Assembly: GCF_014200605.1 (NCBI RefSeq)
Contig: NZ_JACHCE010000001.1
Span: forward strand, 62,001 to 126,000
From: Pedobacter cryoconitis
GTDB taxonomy: Bacteria; Bacteroidota; Bacteroidia; Sphingobacteriales; Sphingobacteriaceae
DNA: 64,000 nt
Reading direction: 5' to 3'
The position numbers and the translations under genes are program-made. The number at the start of each line of letters is the position of its first letter. The stretch's first letter is position 1. Under the pieces are notes generated by a model. The model did no database searches. It was not told the origin of the DNA and saw only the letters and a program-made list of their open reading frames with translations. Shown here in pieces: positions 30,763-38,811 of this stretch.

Positions 30763-31458
30763 TTAGCTTTCATTAATAGCAAATGCGATAACTTGTCTGG
30801 TGTCAGTTCTGAAACTAAGTTTGTATTCATTCTTAGTCGTTCCATGGTAGACAGCATACCAGCCAATAAAAACCGGAACCTTTGCACCCGAACTGACATC
30901 TGTTTTAACTACGTAATTGAAACCCAGTAATTCAATTTTAGTAATCTGGCCTTGTGTACCACAAAGTTTTTCATAGATGGTAATAACTTTGTCTGCCTCA
31001 GGAAGAATTTTTGACCAGAATAAAGGTTGAATCTGCTTATAATTCTTTTTTTTTAGCAAATCAAAGAAGTTATCGTTGAATTTCAGATCAGCAGCGGTTC
31101 CTTTAAGATCTGAAATCTTATATTCCATTACATCAGATTTTCCGGAAGGAATTTCTACAGTGGTTCTTAAAAGAGAGAACTCTTGTTTTTCTTTGTCATC
31201 TAAATCATTGTATAATAACAGGATAGCAGAAGATCCTATCAGCCTGATATCGTCCGGATTTGCCAGTGTCTTAAAATTGATATTCACTGACATGACTGCG
31301 TTTTCATTTTCTTTGCTTTCGGTAATGGAAACAGATTCTGCTCCATATTTTTCTTTCAAAGCCTTTTCAAGTGCTTTTTGATGTTTTAATGAATTGTTGT
31401 TACCGCAGCTATTCAGCACAGGGGTCAATAAGATTAAAATGATAGTGGTCAGTTTCAT
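30763..31458 (-). CDS. Lipoprotein, first gene of the T6SS island
   Basis: A 231-residue lipoprotein with lipobox VLNSCGN (Cys18). The mature part opens with a helical, Lys-rich stretch and then beta strands (SVNINFKTLANPDDIRL, FRTDTRQVIAFAI). Family unknown. It is the first of eight closely spaced minus-strand genes (31458 down to 24160), 7 bp before the lipase-like gene. Being upstream and tightly linked, it could be the immunity protein for that effector; the lipoprotein downstream of the lipase is the competing candidate. Confidence 0.6.
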   Translation of the reverse strand: MKLTTIILILLTPVLNSCGNNNSLKHQKALEKALKEKYGAESVSITESKENENAVMSVNINFKTLANPDDIRLIGSSAILLLYNDLDDKEKQEFSLLRTTVEIPSGKSDVMEYKISDLKGTAADLKFNDNFFDLLKKKNYKQIQPLFWSKILPEADKVITIYEKLCGTQGQITKIELLGFNYVVKTDVSSGAKVPVFIGWYAVYHGTTKNEYKLSFRTDTRQVIAFAINES

Positions 31459-31527
31459 TGATTTAGGTTTATATAGGTACAGGATTGCATCAGAATCGGA
31501 AAATTCAGTAATTGTATAAAAAGAAAT

Positions 31528-31686
31528 TTAGCGCGGGACCAGGAAATGAGCAGGATTACCAGAAGATGAACTATATAACAAGGAGAAAGAGCTTCTCTCT
31601 AGAGTGTTGTTAATTTTTAGAAAACCGGCATAAAGAAGCAACATGTGCCCCATGCCCAAAAAGTCTATTGTTGCTTTGAAAGCCAT
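31528..31686 (-). pseudogene. Possible Hcp/TssD remnant (weak)
   Basis: An ATG at 31686 opens a 52-codon frame beginning MAFKATIDFLG. Bacteroidota T6SS tube proteins (TssD/Hcp-like) typically start MSFKAxLxxxG or MAFKA, so the first ten residues look right. The rest does not continue the family pattern and stops after 52 residues instead of about 130. Location just upstream of a VgrG/PAAR island makes a decayed hcp plausible, but the match is short and could be chance. Confidence 0.22.
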
Positions 31687-31921
31687 AATACAATTTTAAG
31701 GGTAAAACATTCTAAAATACAGTGAGTTAGTACAATAACCATGCCGTTGGCATAAAATTATGACCCAGATGATTCTAGTTTTAATCTCTGATTAAAATAT
31801 TTGATTTTACTGCGATTCAAGGGGGATTTATTCTTTATCGCTTCAAAAATATTGTCTATGGGTTTTTAAGATAACATAATATTAATTGTCTGTTTTACAG
31901 GAATTATCAAATTTTTGGACA

Positions 31922-31946
31922 TAAAAAAAGCCCCTGGAAAGGAGCT
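31922..31946 (-). terminator. Intrinsic terminator of the PUR gene
   Basis: On the minus strand AGCTCCT and AGGGGCT (one G-U pair) form a stem followed by a TTTTTTTAT tract, about 20 bp after the stop codon at 31965. Confidence 0.7.
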
Positions 31947-31964
31947 TCTAAAAGGTCTTAAATC

Positions 31965-32291
31965 CTAGAAAGAAAAATCATCATTCTGGCCTTTTGCAGC
32001 ACCTTCATGGTTCTCTGAATATTCATAGCGTTTTTCAACTACTTCCTGGTGATTCTTGATATAATCAACTGTCTCATTTAATCCTTCAGCAAACTTCTCA
32101 AAATCTTCTTTGTATAGAAAGATCTTATGTTTTACAAATACACCGTCTTCCAGTCTTTTCTTGCTTTCAGTAAGAGTTAAATAATAATCTCCTGAACGTG
32201 TTGCTTTAACGTCGAAAAAATAAGTTCTTTTACCGGCCCTTACTTTTTTAGAAAAAACCTCTTCTCTCTCTTTGTTGTCAAATTCTCCCAT
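31965..32291 (-). CDS. PUR-family nucleic-acid-binding protein (DUF3276)
   Basis: A 108-residue protein of the bacterial PUR/DUF3276 family: REEVFSKKVRAGKRTYFFDV, then KATRSGDYYLTLTESKK and HKIFLYKEDFEKFAEGLNE give the single PUR repeat with its RTYFFDVKAT strand. The C-terminal 25 residues are acidic and disordered. The family binds single-stranded or structured nucleic acid as a dimer and is found in Bacteroidota and spirochaetes; its cellular task is unclear. Monocistronic, with its own terminator. Confidence 0.88.
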   Translation of the reverse strand: MGEFDNKEREEVFSKKVRAGKRTYFFDVKATRSGDYYLTLTESKKRLEDGVFVKHKIFLYKEDFEKFAEGLNETVDYIKNHQEVVEKRYEYSENHEGAAKGQNDDFSF

Positions 32292-32361
32292 GTTTGGTAT
32301 TGCTGTTGGTTTTTGGTTCGGGTAAATATAAAGTATTAATTAGATAAGATCAAAATAGAAA

Positions 32362-34152
32362 TTAAAGAGATTTATTTTCTTCTTCCAATAACTGGTTCTG
32401 ATACATTTCTTCATAAATACCATGTAAGTTAATTAGTTCATCGTGAGTACCTTGCTCTGCAATACGGCCTTCTTCAAGGACCAGGATCTTATCTGCTTTT
32501 TTGATAGTGGAAATCCTGTGGGCAATTAATATGCTGGTCTTTCCTTTCATGACATTGCCCAGGTTATTTAAGATTTCTTCCTCAGTTTTAGTATCGACAG
32601 CGGAAAGACAATCATCGAAAATCAATATTTTGGGCTCTTTAATCAATGCTCTGGCTATAGACACACGTTGTTTCTGACCGCCTGATAAGGTAATCCCCCT
32701 CTCGCCCAGCATGGTGTCAAACTTTAACTCAAAATCCATTATATTATGATATACGGCTGCATTTCGGGCGGCTGTTTCTATTTCAGGATCAGTTACCTTG
32801 TCTAAACCAAAAGCTATATTGTTTTTAATATTATCAGAAAAGAGAAAAACTTCTTGTGGAACGAAACCTATTTGATTTCTGAATGAATTCAGATCCAATT
32901 TTTTAAGGGAGGTTCCATCAATTGAAATCTGGCCGGAATCAGTGTCGTACATCCTCATAATCAGGTTAGCCAGGGTAGACTTTCCAGACCCTGTGCGGCC
33001 TATAACGGCAACAAACTGACCAGCTTTAATCTCAAAACTTACCTCTTGTAAGGCTTTAATACCAGTATCCTGATAAGTAAAGCTTACTTTATCGAAGCTG
33101 ATATTTCCATTCAGATCTGCTATTGGTGCGTCTCCGGTAAGGATATCTGGTTTTAATTCCAGAAATTCATTGATCCTTTTTTGTGAGGCCGAAGCACGTT
33201 GAATCAGAGTGGTTACCCAGCCGAGCATGGTTACAGGGAAAGTAAGCTGATTGACATAAACGATGAATTCTGCAATATTACCTGCTGTAATAGAACCATC
33301 CAATACTTGTTCCCCGCCAATATATACAGTCAGAATAGTACTCAAACCTACTAAAAGAAGCATAGTAGGGTAGAACAGGGCCTGTACTTTGACAAGTCCC
33401 ATTGCGCTGTCTTTATAAGCACTGCTTTCTTTAGCGAAGATTTCTCTTGTATAATCTTCACGTACGTAAGATTTGATCACCCTGATACCTGAAAATCTTT
33501 CCTGCACAAAACTTGATAAACTGGAAAGCTGTTCCTGGATCTGCTCACTTTTATTATTAATATGGGTATTTACATAATAAATAATCACAACCAGGACTGG
33601 TAAAGGCAGTAAACAAAAAGTAGCAAGTTTTGCATTCACTGTATACATCGAAGTAATAATCAGCAGAAATAAAACCAGTGTATTAATGGCATACATAATT
33701 GCAGGGCCAACATACATCCTTACCCTGTTTACATCTTCTGTTGCCCGGTTCATTAGATCGCCGGTATTGTTACGGCGGTAAAAGCCAAGACTTAACTTTT
33801 GATAGTGTGAATATATCTCATTCTTCATATCAAATTCAATGTGCCTGGACATGAGGATAAGTGTCTGTCGCATAAAAAAGAGGAATAAACCCCTGATCAG
33901 ATAGAGAATAAGTACTAATGTGCCAAAATAAAGGAGGCTGTAACTGAAAATGTCATAAATAATCTGCTGTCTCTGGAAATCATTGAACAGGTAGTAAATC
34001 TGAATATTTTCAGTAATCAGGTTAAAAGCGTGGCCAATAACCTGGGCTGGAATTACACCGAAAATATTAGAGATAATAACGAAAAACACCCCGGGTATGA
34101 TCCACCATTTATATTTATAGAAATGTTTATTTAAAAAACGAAGGTGCTTCAT
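32362..34152 (-). CDS. ABC exporter (fused membrane and ATPase domains)
   Basis: A 596-residue half-transporter from the ATG at 34152; an in-frame ATG at 34179 would add nine residues. Six membrane helices occupy about 15-310 (ABC type-1 fold with NRATEDVNRVR). The ATPase has Walker A GRTGSGKST, signature LSGGQKQR, Walker B ILIFDDCLSAVD and an H-loop (IAHRIST). The residue after the Walker B Asp is Asp, not the usual catalytic Glu, so ATP hydrolysis at this site may be slow. This is seen in heterodimeric exporters, but no second half-transporter is adjacent. Likely exports lipid or drug-like molecules. Transcribed divergently from the dehydrogenase at 34264. Confidence 0.9.
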   Translation of the reverse strand: MKHLRFLNKHFYKYKWWIIPGVFFVIISNIFGVIPAQVIGHAFNLITENIQIYYLFNDFQRQQIIYDIFSYSLLYFGTLVLILYLIRGLFLFFMRQTLILMSRHIEFDMKNEIYSHYQKLSLGFYRRNNTGDLMNRATEDVNRVRMYVGPAIMYAINTLVLFLLIITSMYTVNAKLATFCLLPLPVLVVIIYYVNTHINNKSEQIQEQLSSLSSFVQERFSGIRVIKSYVREDYTREIFAKESSAYKDSAMGLVKVQALFYPTMLLLVGLSTILTVYIGGEQVLDGSITAGNIAEFIVYVNQLTFPVTMLGWVTTLIQRASASQKRINEFLELKPDILTGDAPIADLNGNISFDKVSFTYQDTGIKALQEVSFEIKAGQFVAVIGRTGSGKSTLANLIMRMYDTDSGQISIDGTSLKKLDLNSFRNQIGFVPQEVFLFSDNIKNNIAFGLDKVTDPEIETAARNAAVYHNIMDFELKFDTMLGERGITLSGGQKQRVSIARALIKEPKILIFDDCLSAVDTKTEEEILNNLGNVMKGKTSILIAHRISTIKKADKILVLEEGRIAEQGTHDELINLHGIYEEMYQNQLLEEENKSL

Positions 34153-34230
34153 GTGGCGTAAAGTTAGCCAATTGCACATGATTTTTGAAAACTGTTTGGT
34201 TAAAACAATGTAAATAATGTTTTTTATCCT

Positions 34231-34238
34231 TAGTTTTG
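34231..34238 (+). promoter_or_regulatory. -7 element before the amino-acid dehydrogenase
   Basis: TAGTTTTG fits the Bacteroidota -7 consensus TAnnTTTG exactly and lies 25 bp before the ATG at 34264. A clear -33 TTTG at the right distance is not seen. Confidence 0.5.
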
Positions 34239-34263
34239 CGAGCTGTCTGATAAACGAAATCTT

Positions 34264-35352
34264 ATGTCTGGTAATAGTTCTGCGGTAACCTCAATTTTAG
34301 ATCAACTAAGTGCTTTAGGACACAAAAAAGTTGTTTTTTGTAATGATCCCGATACCGGTTTAAAAGCCATTATTGCTATTCATGATACTACGTTGGGCCC
34401 TGCTTTGGGTGGTACAAGAATGCTTAGTTATGCTACAGAAACTGAAGCACTGGAAGATGTGCTGCGGTTATCGAGAAGTATGACCTATAAAGCTGCAATC
34501 ACAGGATTAAACCTGGGAGGCGGTAAAGCTGTCATCATTGGTGATTCCCGTAAAGGTAAATCTGAAGCGATGATGCGCAGTTTTGGTCGTTTTATTCAAA
34601 ACCTGAATGGTGAGTTCATTACTGCCGAAGATGTAGGTACAACTACTAAGGATATGGAATACATCAGCATGGAAACCAAATATGTGACGGGAGTCCCTGA
34701 ATCAATTGGTGGAATGGGTGATCCTTCTCCTACTACTGCTAAAGGCGTTTTTCTGGGAATAAAAGCTTGTGTTAAAGAAGTTTTTGGAACCGATATGCTG
34801 GCAGGACGTTCTGTTGTTGTACAGGGCATCGGGAATGTAGGAGAGCAGCTGGTAGAACTATTGAGAAATGAAAATGTGGAAGTTTTTATCAGTGATATTA
34901 ACGAAGAACGTTTACATCATATCGCCAGAAAATATAAAGCAAAACCAGTAGAGGCTAATAAAGTATTCGGTCTGGATGTAGATATTTATGCACCCTGTGC
35001 ATTAGGTGCTACAGTCAATGACGTAACTATTCCAAGAATGAAGTTTGCGATTATAGCAGGTTCAGCTAATAATCAGCTTGCAGATGAACATGTGCATGGT
35101 AAATTGCTGTTGGAAAAGAATATACTTTTTGCACCAGATTACCTGATTAATGCAGGTGGTCTGATTAATTGCTACTCGGAATTAACAGGTTTCGGCAGAA
35201 AACGTACGATGCAGCTGACGGAAAATATCTATCAGGCCACACGTAACGTTATTAAACTATCAAAGACAGAAAATATCCCAACAATCCTTGCAGCAAACAG
35301 GATTGCAGAACAAAGAATAATAGACATCAAAAAAATAAAATCATCATTTTAA
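34264..35352 (+). CDS. Glu/Leu/Phe/Val dehydrogenase (leucine dehydrogenase-like)
   Basis: A 362-residue NAD-dependent amino-acid dehydrogenase. The N-terminal domain has GLKAIIAIHDTTLGPALGGT, GLNLGGGKAVIIGD with the catalytic Lys, and TAEDVGT. The Rossmann domain carries VVVQGIGNVGEQLV and later IIAGSANNQL and APDYLINAGGLIN. These match branched-chain/leucine dehydrogenases better than glutamate dehydrogenases, which are longer. It would interconvert branched-chain amino acids and their 2-oxo acids. Starts ATG at 34264 under a good -7 element and is followed 33 bp later by nusB. Confidence 0.88.
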   Translation: MSGNSSAVTSILDQLSALGHKKVVFCNDPDTGLKAIIAIHDTTLGPALGGTRMLSYATETEALEDVLRLSRSMTYKAAITGLNLGGGKAVIIGDSRKGKSEAMMRSFGRFIQNLNGEFITAEDVGTTTKDMEYISMETKYVTGVPESIGGMGDPSPTTAKGVFLGIKACVKEVFGTDMLAGRSVVVQGIGNVGEQLVELLRNENVEVFISDINEERLHHIARKYKAKPVEANKVFGLDVDIYAPCALGATVNDVTIPRMKFAIIAGSANNQLADEHVHGKLLLEKNILFAPDYLINAGGLINCYSELTGFGRKRTMQLTENIYQATRNVIKLSKTENIPTILAANRIAEQRIIDIKKIKSSF

Positions 35353-35385
35353 TAACCGGTATATTACCAACTCGTTCTTACATTC

Positions 35386-36336
35386 ATGTTAAATAGAAGG
35401 CACCTACGAATTAAAGTCCTGCAAAACATCTTTGCGTGGCAAATGACAGACAAAAAGGATCTACTTTCTGCAAAGAAGGAATTGATGCACAGTATTGATA
35501 ATGTTTATGAAATGTATGTCAGAATGCTGGCGTTACTTTCAGAAATTACAGAATACACATCAGTTGATGCTATTGAAAGAGCTAATAAGCATTTTCCTAC
35601 TGCTGAGGATTTGAATCCTAACAAAAAATTACTGCGCAATAAATTTATTATTCTGCTGCAGGAAAACCCTGAATTTAAATCGGCTGTAAACAAATACCAG
35701 ATTAACTGGCATGCGGACCCTGAATTCATCAAGACGATCTATAATAAGCTGAAAACTACTCCTGAGTATGCTGCTTATCTGAACGATACTGATGATAGTC
35801 TGGAAGGATCAAAAGAGATTATCAAATTTATCTTTAGAAAAATCATTCTTAAAAGCCAGAATATCATCCAGGCTTTTGAAGATAAATTTATCAACTGGCC
35901 TGTAGATAAGGAAGTAATGCAGGGAATGGTTGCAAAAACGCTGAAAAACTTTACTTCAGAAGACCCGTTCAAAAACAAGCTTACTCCAATTAGTGCCGAT
36001 TGGAAAGAGGATAGCAAATTTGTAGAAGATCTTTTCACTTATACGCTGAAAAATAATACTGAATATCAGAACCTGATTGCTGAGCGCACTAAAAACTGGG
36101 AATCGGAACGTATCGCTTTAATGGATACTATTCTGATGAAAATGGCTATTTGTGAGTTAATGAATTTCCCTTCAATTCCTGTAAAAGTGACGATAAACGA
36201 GTATCTTGATCTATCGAAAGATTACAGTACTCCGAAAAGTAATTCATTTATTAACGGTATATTGGACAAAATTTTAGGCGATTTGAAACGTACAAACAGT
36301 ATCAAGAAAATTGGCCGCGGATTAATAGAAGAATAA
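35386..36336 (+). CDS. nusB: NusB, transcription antitermination factor (long form)
   Basis: A 316-residue NusB. The N-terminus MLNRRHLRIKVLQNIFAWQM is the standard opening and the C-terminal domain (residues about 230-310: ERIALMDTILMKMAICELMN, NEYLDLSKDYSTPKS, FINGILDKI) matches the all-helical NusB fold. Classical NusB has about 140-160 residues; the central extension of about 150 residues is normal for Bacteroidota. It binds boxA RNA with S10 in ribosomal RNA antitermination. It heads the run nusB-DUF1573-yajC-ybbR-coaE, with 12 bp to the next gene. Confidence 0.9.
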   Translation: MLNRRHLRIKVLQNIFAWQMTDKKDLLSAKKELMHSIDNVYEMYVRMLALLSEITEYTSVDAIERANKHFPTAEDLNPNKKLLRNKFIILLQENPEFKSAVNKYQINWHADPEFIKTIYNKLKTTPEYAAYLNDTDDSLEGSKEIIKFIFRKIILKSQNIIQAFEDKFINWPVDKEVMQGMVAKTLKNFTSEDPFKNKLTPISADWKEDSKFVEDLFTYTLKNNTEYQNLIAERTKNWESERIALMDTILMKMAICELMNFPSIPVKVTINEYLDLSKDYSTPKSNSFINGILDKILGDLKRTNSIKKIGRGLIEE

Positions 36337-36348
36337 AAAAACATATTA

Positions 36349-36801
36349 ATGAAGAAGATCTTTTTACTTGCATTTGCAGCAGCTTCATTAGCTGCCTGCC
36401 AACAAACAAAACCTACTGCAGCTGCTGCTGACAGTGCAGCGAAGACAGCTACTACAACCAGTACTGTTGTTGCTTCACCTGATGCACCGGTGATGAGCTT
36501 TGAACAGGGAATGTATAACTTCGGTAAAATCGTACAGGGAGAATCTGTACATTACGAGTTCAAATTTAAAAATACAGGTAAAACTCCTTTAATTGTTACC
36601 AATGCGACAGCAACCTGTGGATGTACTATTCCTGAGAAACCAGAAGGACCTATTAAACCAGGTGGTGAAGGTGTGATCAAAGTTGTATTTAACAGTGCTG
36701 GTAAAATGGGAATGCAGGATAAAGTGATTACAATCACATCAAATGGTAATCCTTCGACAAGTGAAGTACACCTGATTGGTGAGGTTAAAGAAAGAACATA
36801 A
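36349..36801 (+). CDS. DUF1573 lipoprotein
   Basis: A 150-residue lipoprotein with lipobox SLAACQQ (Cys17), an Ala/Thr-rich linker to about residue 45, and one DUF1573 immunoglobulin-like domain (MYNFGKIVQGESVHYEFKFK, then NTGKTPLIVTNATATCGCTI and SNGNPSTSEVHLIGE). The TCGCT motif is typical of this family. DUF1573 proteins are exported in Bacteroidota and of unknown function. Conserved between nusB and yajC, 12 bp after the one and 21 bp before the other, so co-transcribed. Confidence 0.88.
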   Translation: MKKIFLLAFAAASLAACQQTKPTAAAADSAAKTATTTSTVVASPDAPVMSFEQGMYNFGKIVQGESVHYEFKFKNTGKTPLIVTNATATCGCTIPEKPEGPIKPGGEGVIKVVFNSAGKMGMQDKVITITSNGNPSTSEVHLIGEVKERT

Positions 36802-36822
36802 TTATATAATAATACAATCAAT

Positions 36823-37146
36823 ATGACATTAACAGTAATTTTAGATGCTGCTGCCGGCGGAAGCAGTATGTTAAGTACCCTGGTTCCAATGGTATTAATC
36901 ATGGTAGTTTTCTATTTCTTCATGATCAGACCACAAGTAAAAAAAGCTAAAGACCACAAGAAATTAGTTGCAGACTTGAAAAAAGGTGATAAAATCGTCA
37001 CTACTGCTGGTATTCACGGTAGAATCGTTGATATGAATGAACTTACTTTCTTAATCGAAGTTGAAGGCGGTACTAAAATCCGTTTTGATAAGTCTGCTAT
37101 TTCATTAGATGCAACTAAAGCATCTACTGAATTGCCTAAGGCTTAA
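36823..37146 (+). CDS. yajC: YajC, preprotein translocase accessory subunit
   Basis: A 107-residue YajC. One membrane helix at about 17-38 (LVPMVLIMVVFYFFMIRPQ), ending in the family signature FMIRPQVKKAKDHKKL, then the conserved KKGDKIVTTAGIHGRIVD block. YajC associates with SecDF to support protein export; the SecDF fusion itself is encoded 23 kb away at 60629-63574. Followed by an intrinsic terminator, which separates it from ybbR. Confidence 0.93.
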   Translation: MTLTVILDAAAGGSSMLSTLVPMVLIMVVFYFFMIRPQVKKAKDHKKLVADLKKGDKIVTTAGIHGRIVDMNELTFLIEVEGGTKIRFDKSAISLDATKASTELPKA

Positions 37147-37164
37147 TTCGTTAACAGACATTAT

Positions 37165-37200
37165 AAGCCGCTCCATTATTTGGCGCGGCTTTTTGTTTTT
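37165..37200 (+). terminator. Intrinsic terminator after yajC
   Basis: AAGCCGC (37165-37171) and GCGGCTT (37185-37191) form a stem followed by TTTTGTTTTT, 18 bp after the stop codon. Confidence 0.8.
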
Positions 37201-37267
37201 TAAGAGAATGTAACTTTATCGTCTTGATCTAAGGTTAAATTCTCTAAATTTGATTAATCAGAGCCAT

Positions 37268-38215
37268 ATGCCATTCATTAAACTTACAAAAATAGAGCGA
37301 AAGCGCTTTTTAGTATTGATCACTTGTGTGCTTCTGGCTATTGCAGGATGGCTTTTTCTGGCATTGAACAATAAATATGTTTATACAGCCAAGACTGTCC
37401 TGATCTATAAAAATTTCCCTCAGAAAAAAGCTTTCCATCCTTTACAATCTGATACTGTAGATCTGCTGGTCGAAGGAACGGGCTGGCAGTTGCTGTTTGC
37501 ACGTTTGAGAGTTAATCCGCAATTTATAAGTATCAGTCTCGAAAAACTGAATAACAGGAACTATATTCTTTTTTCAGAGCAGTTGTATAGTGTAAATAAT
37601 CAATTGGAAACTTCACAGAAGATTATATCTGTAAGACCGGATACCTTATATTTTGATTTTTCTAAACGGACTGTAAAGCGTGTTCCTGTTAAACTGGTTT
37701 CTAACCTGTCTTTTGTCAAGCAATTCGGAATTTCTGATGTGATCCAGTGTACGCCTAATTATGTAACTGTTTCTGGCCCGCAGGAAGAACTTGAAAAGAT
37801 CAGTGAATGGAAAACTGATACTTTGACTCTTCGTAATATTCAAAATCAGGTAGTTACCAGGGTAGCTATGAAGCAGAATCTGCTTAAAAATGTAAATATC
37901 TTCCCAGCCAGTGTTGAAGTTAAATTACCGGTAGATGAGTTCACTGAAAAAACACTGGAAGTACCATTGAAGATTATCAATAACAATGAATACTATAATG
38001 TGAAGCTTTATCCAAAAAAGGTGAAGATCACTTTTATGGTTGCACTTTCAAGTTATCAGCAGGTCAATGAGGATTTTATTGAAGCTGTAGTGGACCTGAA
38101 TGAATGGAAATTAAAACACCACGGACAATTGTCTGTTAAACTAACACGTTTTCCTGATTATTGCAGAAAGGTAAGGCTTGATCCGGAGAAAATTGATTTT
38201 ATTATAGAAAAATAA
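37268..38215 (+). CDS. YbbR-domain membrane-anchored protein
   Basis: A 315-residue protein from the ATG at 37268; a TTG at 37250 is less likely. One N-terminal membrane helix (FLVLITCVLLAIAGWLFLAL, about 12-31) is followed by an extracytoplasmic region with YbbR-like beta-domains (KRTVKRVPVKLVSNLSF, YVTVSGPQEELEKI, VPLKIINNNEYYNVKLYPKK). YbbR proteins act as regulators of diadenylate cyclase in Firmicutes; here no such partner is adjacent. The stop overlaps the coaE start (TAATG), a strong sign of translational coupling. Confidence 0.82.
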   Translation: MPFIKLTKIERKRFLVLITCVLLAIAGWLFLALNNKYVYTAKTVLIYKNFPQKKAFHPLQSDTVDLLVEGTGWQLLFARLRVNPQFISISLEKLNNRNYILFSEQLYSVNNQLETSQKIISVRPDTLYFDFSKRTVKRVPVKLVSNLSFVKQFGISDVIQCTPNYVTVSGPQEELEKISEWKTDTLTLRNIQNQVVTRVAMKQNLLKNVNIFPASVEVKLPVDEFTEKTLEVPLKIINNNEYYNVKLYPKKVKITFMVALSSYQQVNEDFIEAVVDLNEWKLKHHGQLSVKLTRFPDYCRKVRLDPEKIDFIIEK

Positions 38216-38811
38216 TGATTAAGATAGGTATCACAGGTGGGATAGGAAGTGGAAAAACTACGGTTTGCAGGATATTTGAGAAATTGGGTATCCCTGTTTT
38301 TTATGCGGATACAGTGGCTAAAGAAATCATGATTACTGACCCGGTATTAAGGGAAGGGATAATCAATACATTCGGTCAGGAGAGTTATGAAAATGATGGA
38401 AGACTGAATAATAAATATATCGCTCAGCTAGTATTTAATGATAAAAAAGAGCTGGAGAAACTGAATGCGCTGGTTCACCCTGCTGTATTCAGGGCATTTG
38501 ATAGCTGGGAAGAAACTATAACTGCTGATGTACCTTATACACTAAAAGAGGCTGCCTTATTATTTGAGAGTGGTTCTTATCAGTTATGTGATAAAAATAT
38601 TCTGGTTACAGCACCTGCTGCTGTTAAGATTGAACGCGTTATGGAACGTGACGGGGTAACCAGGGCACAGGTAGAAGCGCGCATGGATAAGCAGCTTAGT
38701 GATGATGAAAAGAATAAAATGGCTGATTTTCTGATTACAAATGATGAAAGCCAATCGGTGATACTTCAGGTATTGGAGCTGCACCATCAATTTATAAACC
38801 TTACAAAATAA
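38215..38811 (+). CDS. coaE: Dephospho-CoA kinase
   Basis: A 198-residue CoaE. The P-loop GGIGSGKT is at 8-15, followed by the family blocks FYADTVAKEIM, LNALVHPAVF and EAALLFESG. It phosphorylates the 3'-hydroxyl of dephospho-CoA in the last step of coenzyme A synthesis in the cytoplasm. The ATG overlaps the ybbR stop, and the gene directly abuts the following nuclease gene with no spacer, so the run ybbR-coaE-MBL-DUF5522 is one translation-coupled unit. Confidence 0.95.
   Translation: MIKIGITGGIGSGKTTVCRIFEKLGIPVFYADTVAKEIMITDPVLREGIINTFGQESYENDGRLNNKYIAQLVFNDKKELEKLNALVHPAVFRAFDSWEETITADVPYTLKEAALLFESGSYQLCDKNILVTAPAAVKIERVMERDGVTRAQVEARMDKQLSDDEKNKMADFLITNDESQSVILQVLELHHQFINLTK

Larger units (their letters stand above)
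31459..31964. other. Intergenic region upstream of the T6SS island
   Basis: A 506-bp gap. It should carry the island promoter, but no clear -7/-33 pair was found. It contains a 52-codon minus-strand frame (31528-31686) whose start resembles an Hcp-type protein, and the terminator of the PUR gene (31922-31946). Confidence 0.45.

Noticed and set aside
24160..31458. Prophage or other contractile-phage region
   Set aside because: VgrG and PAAR are present but no capsid, terminase, tail tube, lysis or integrase gene is visible.
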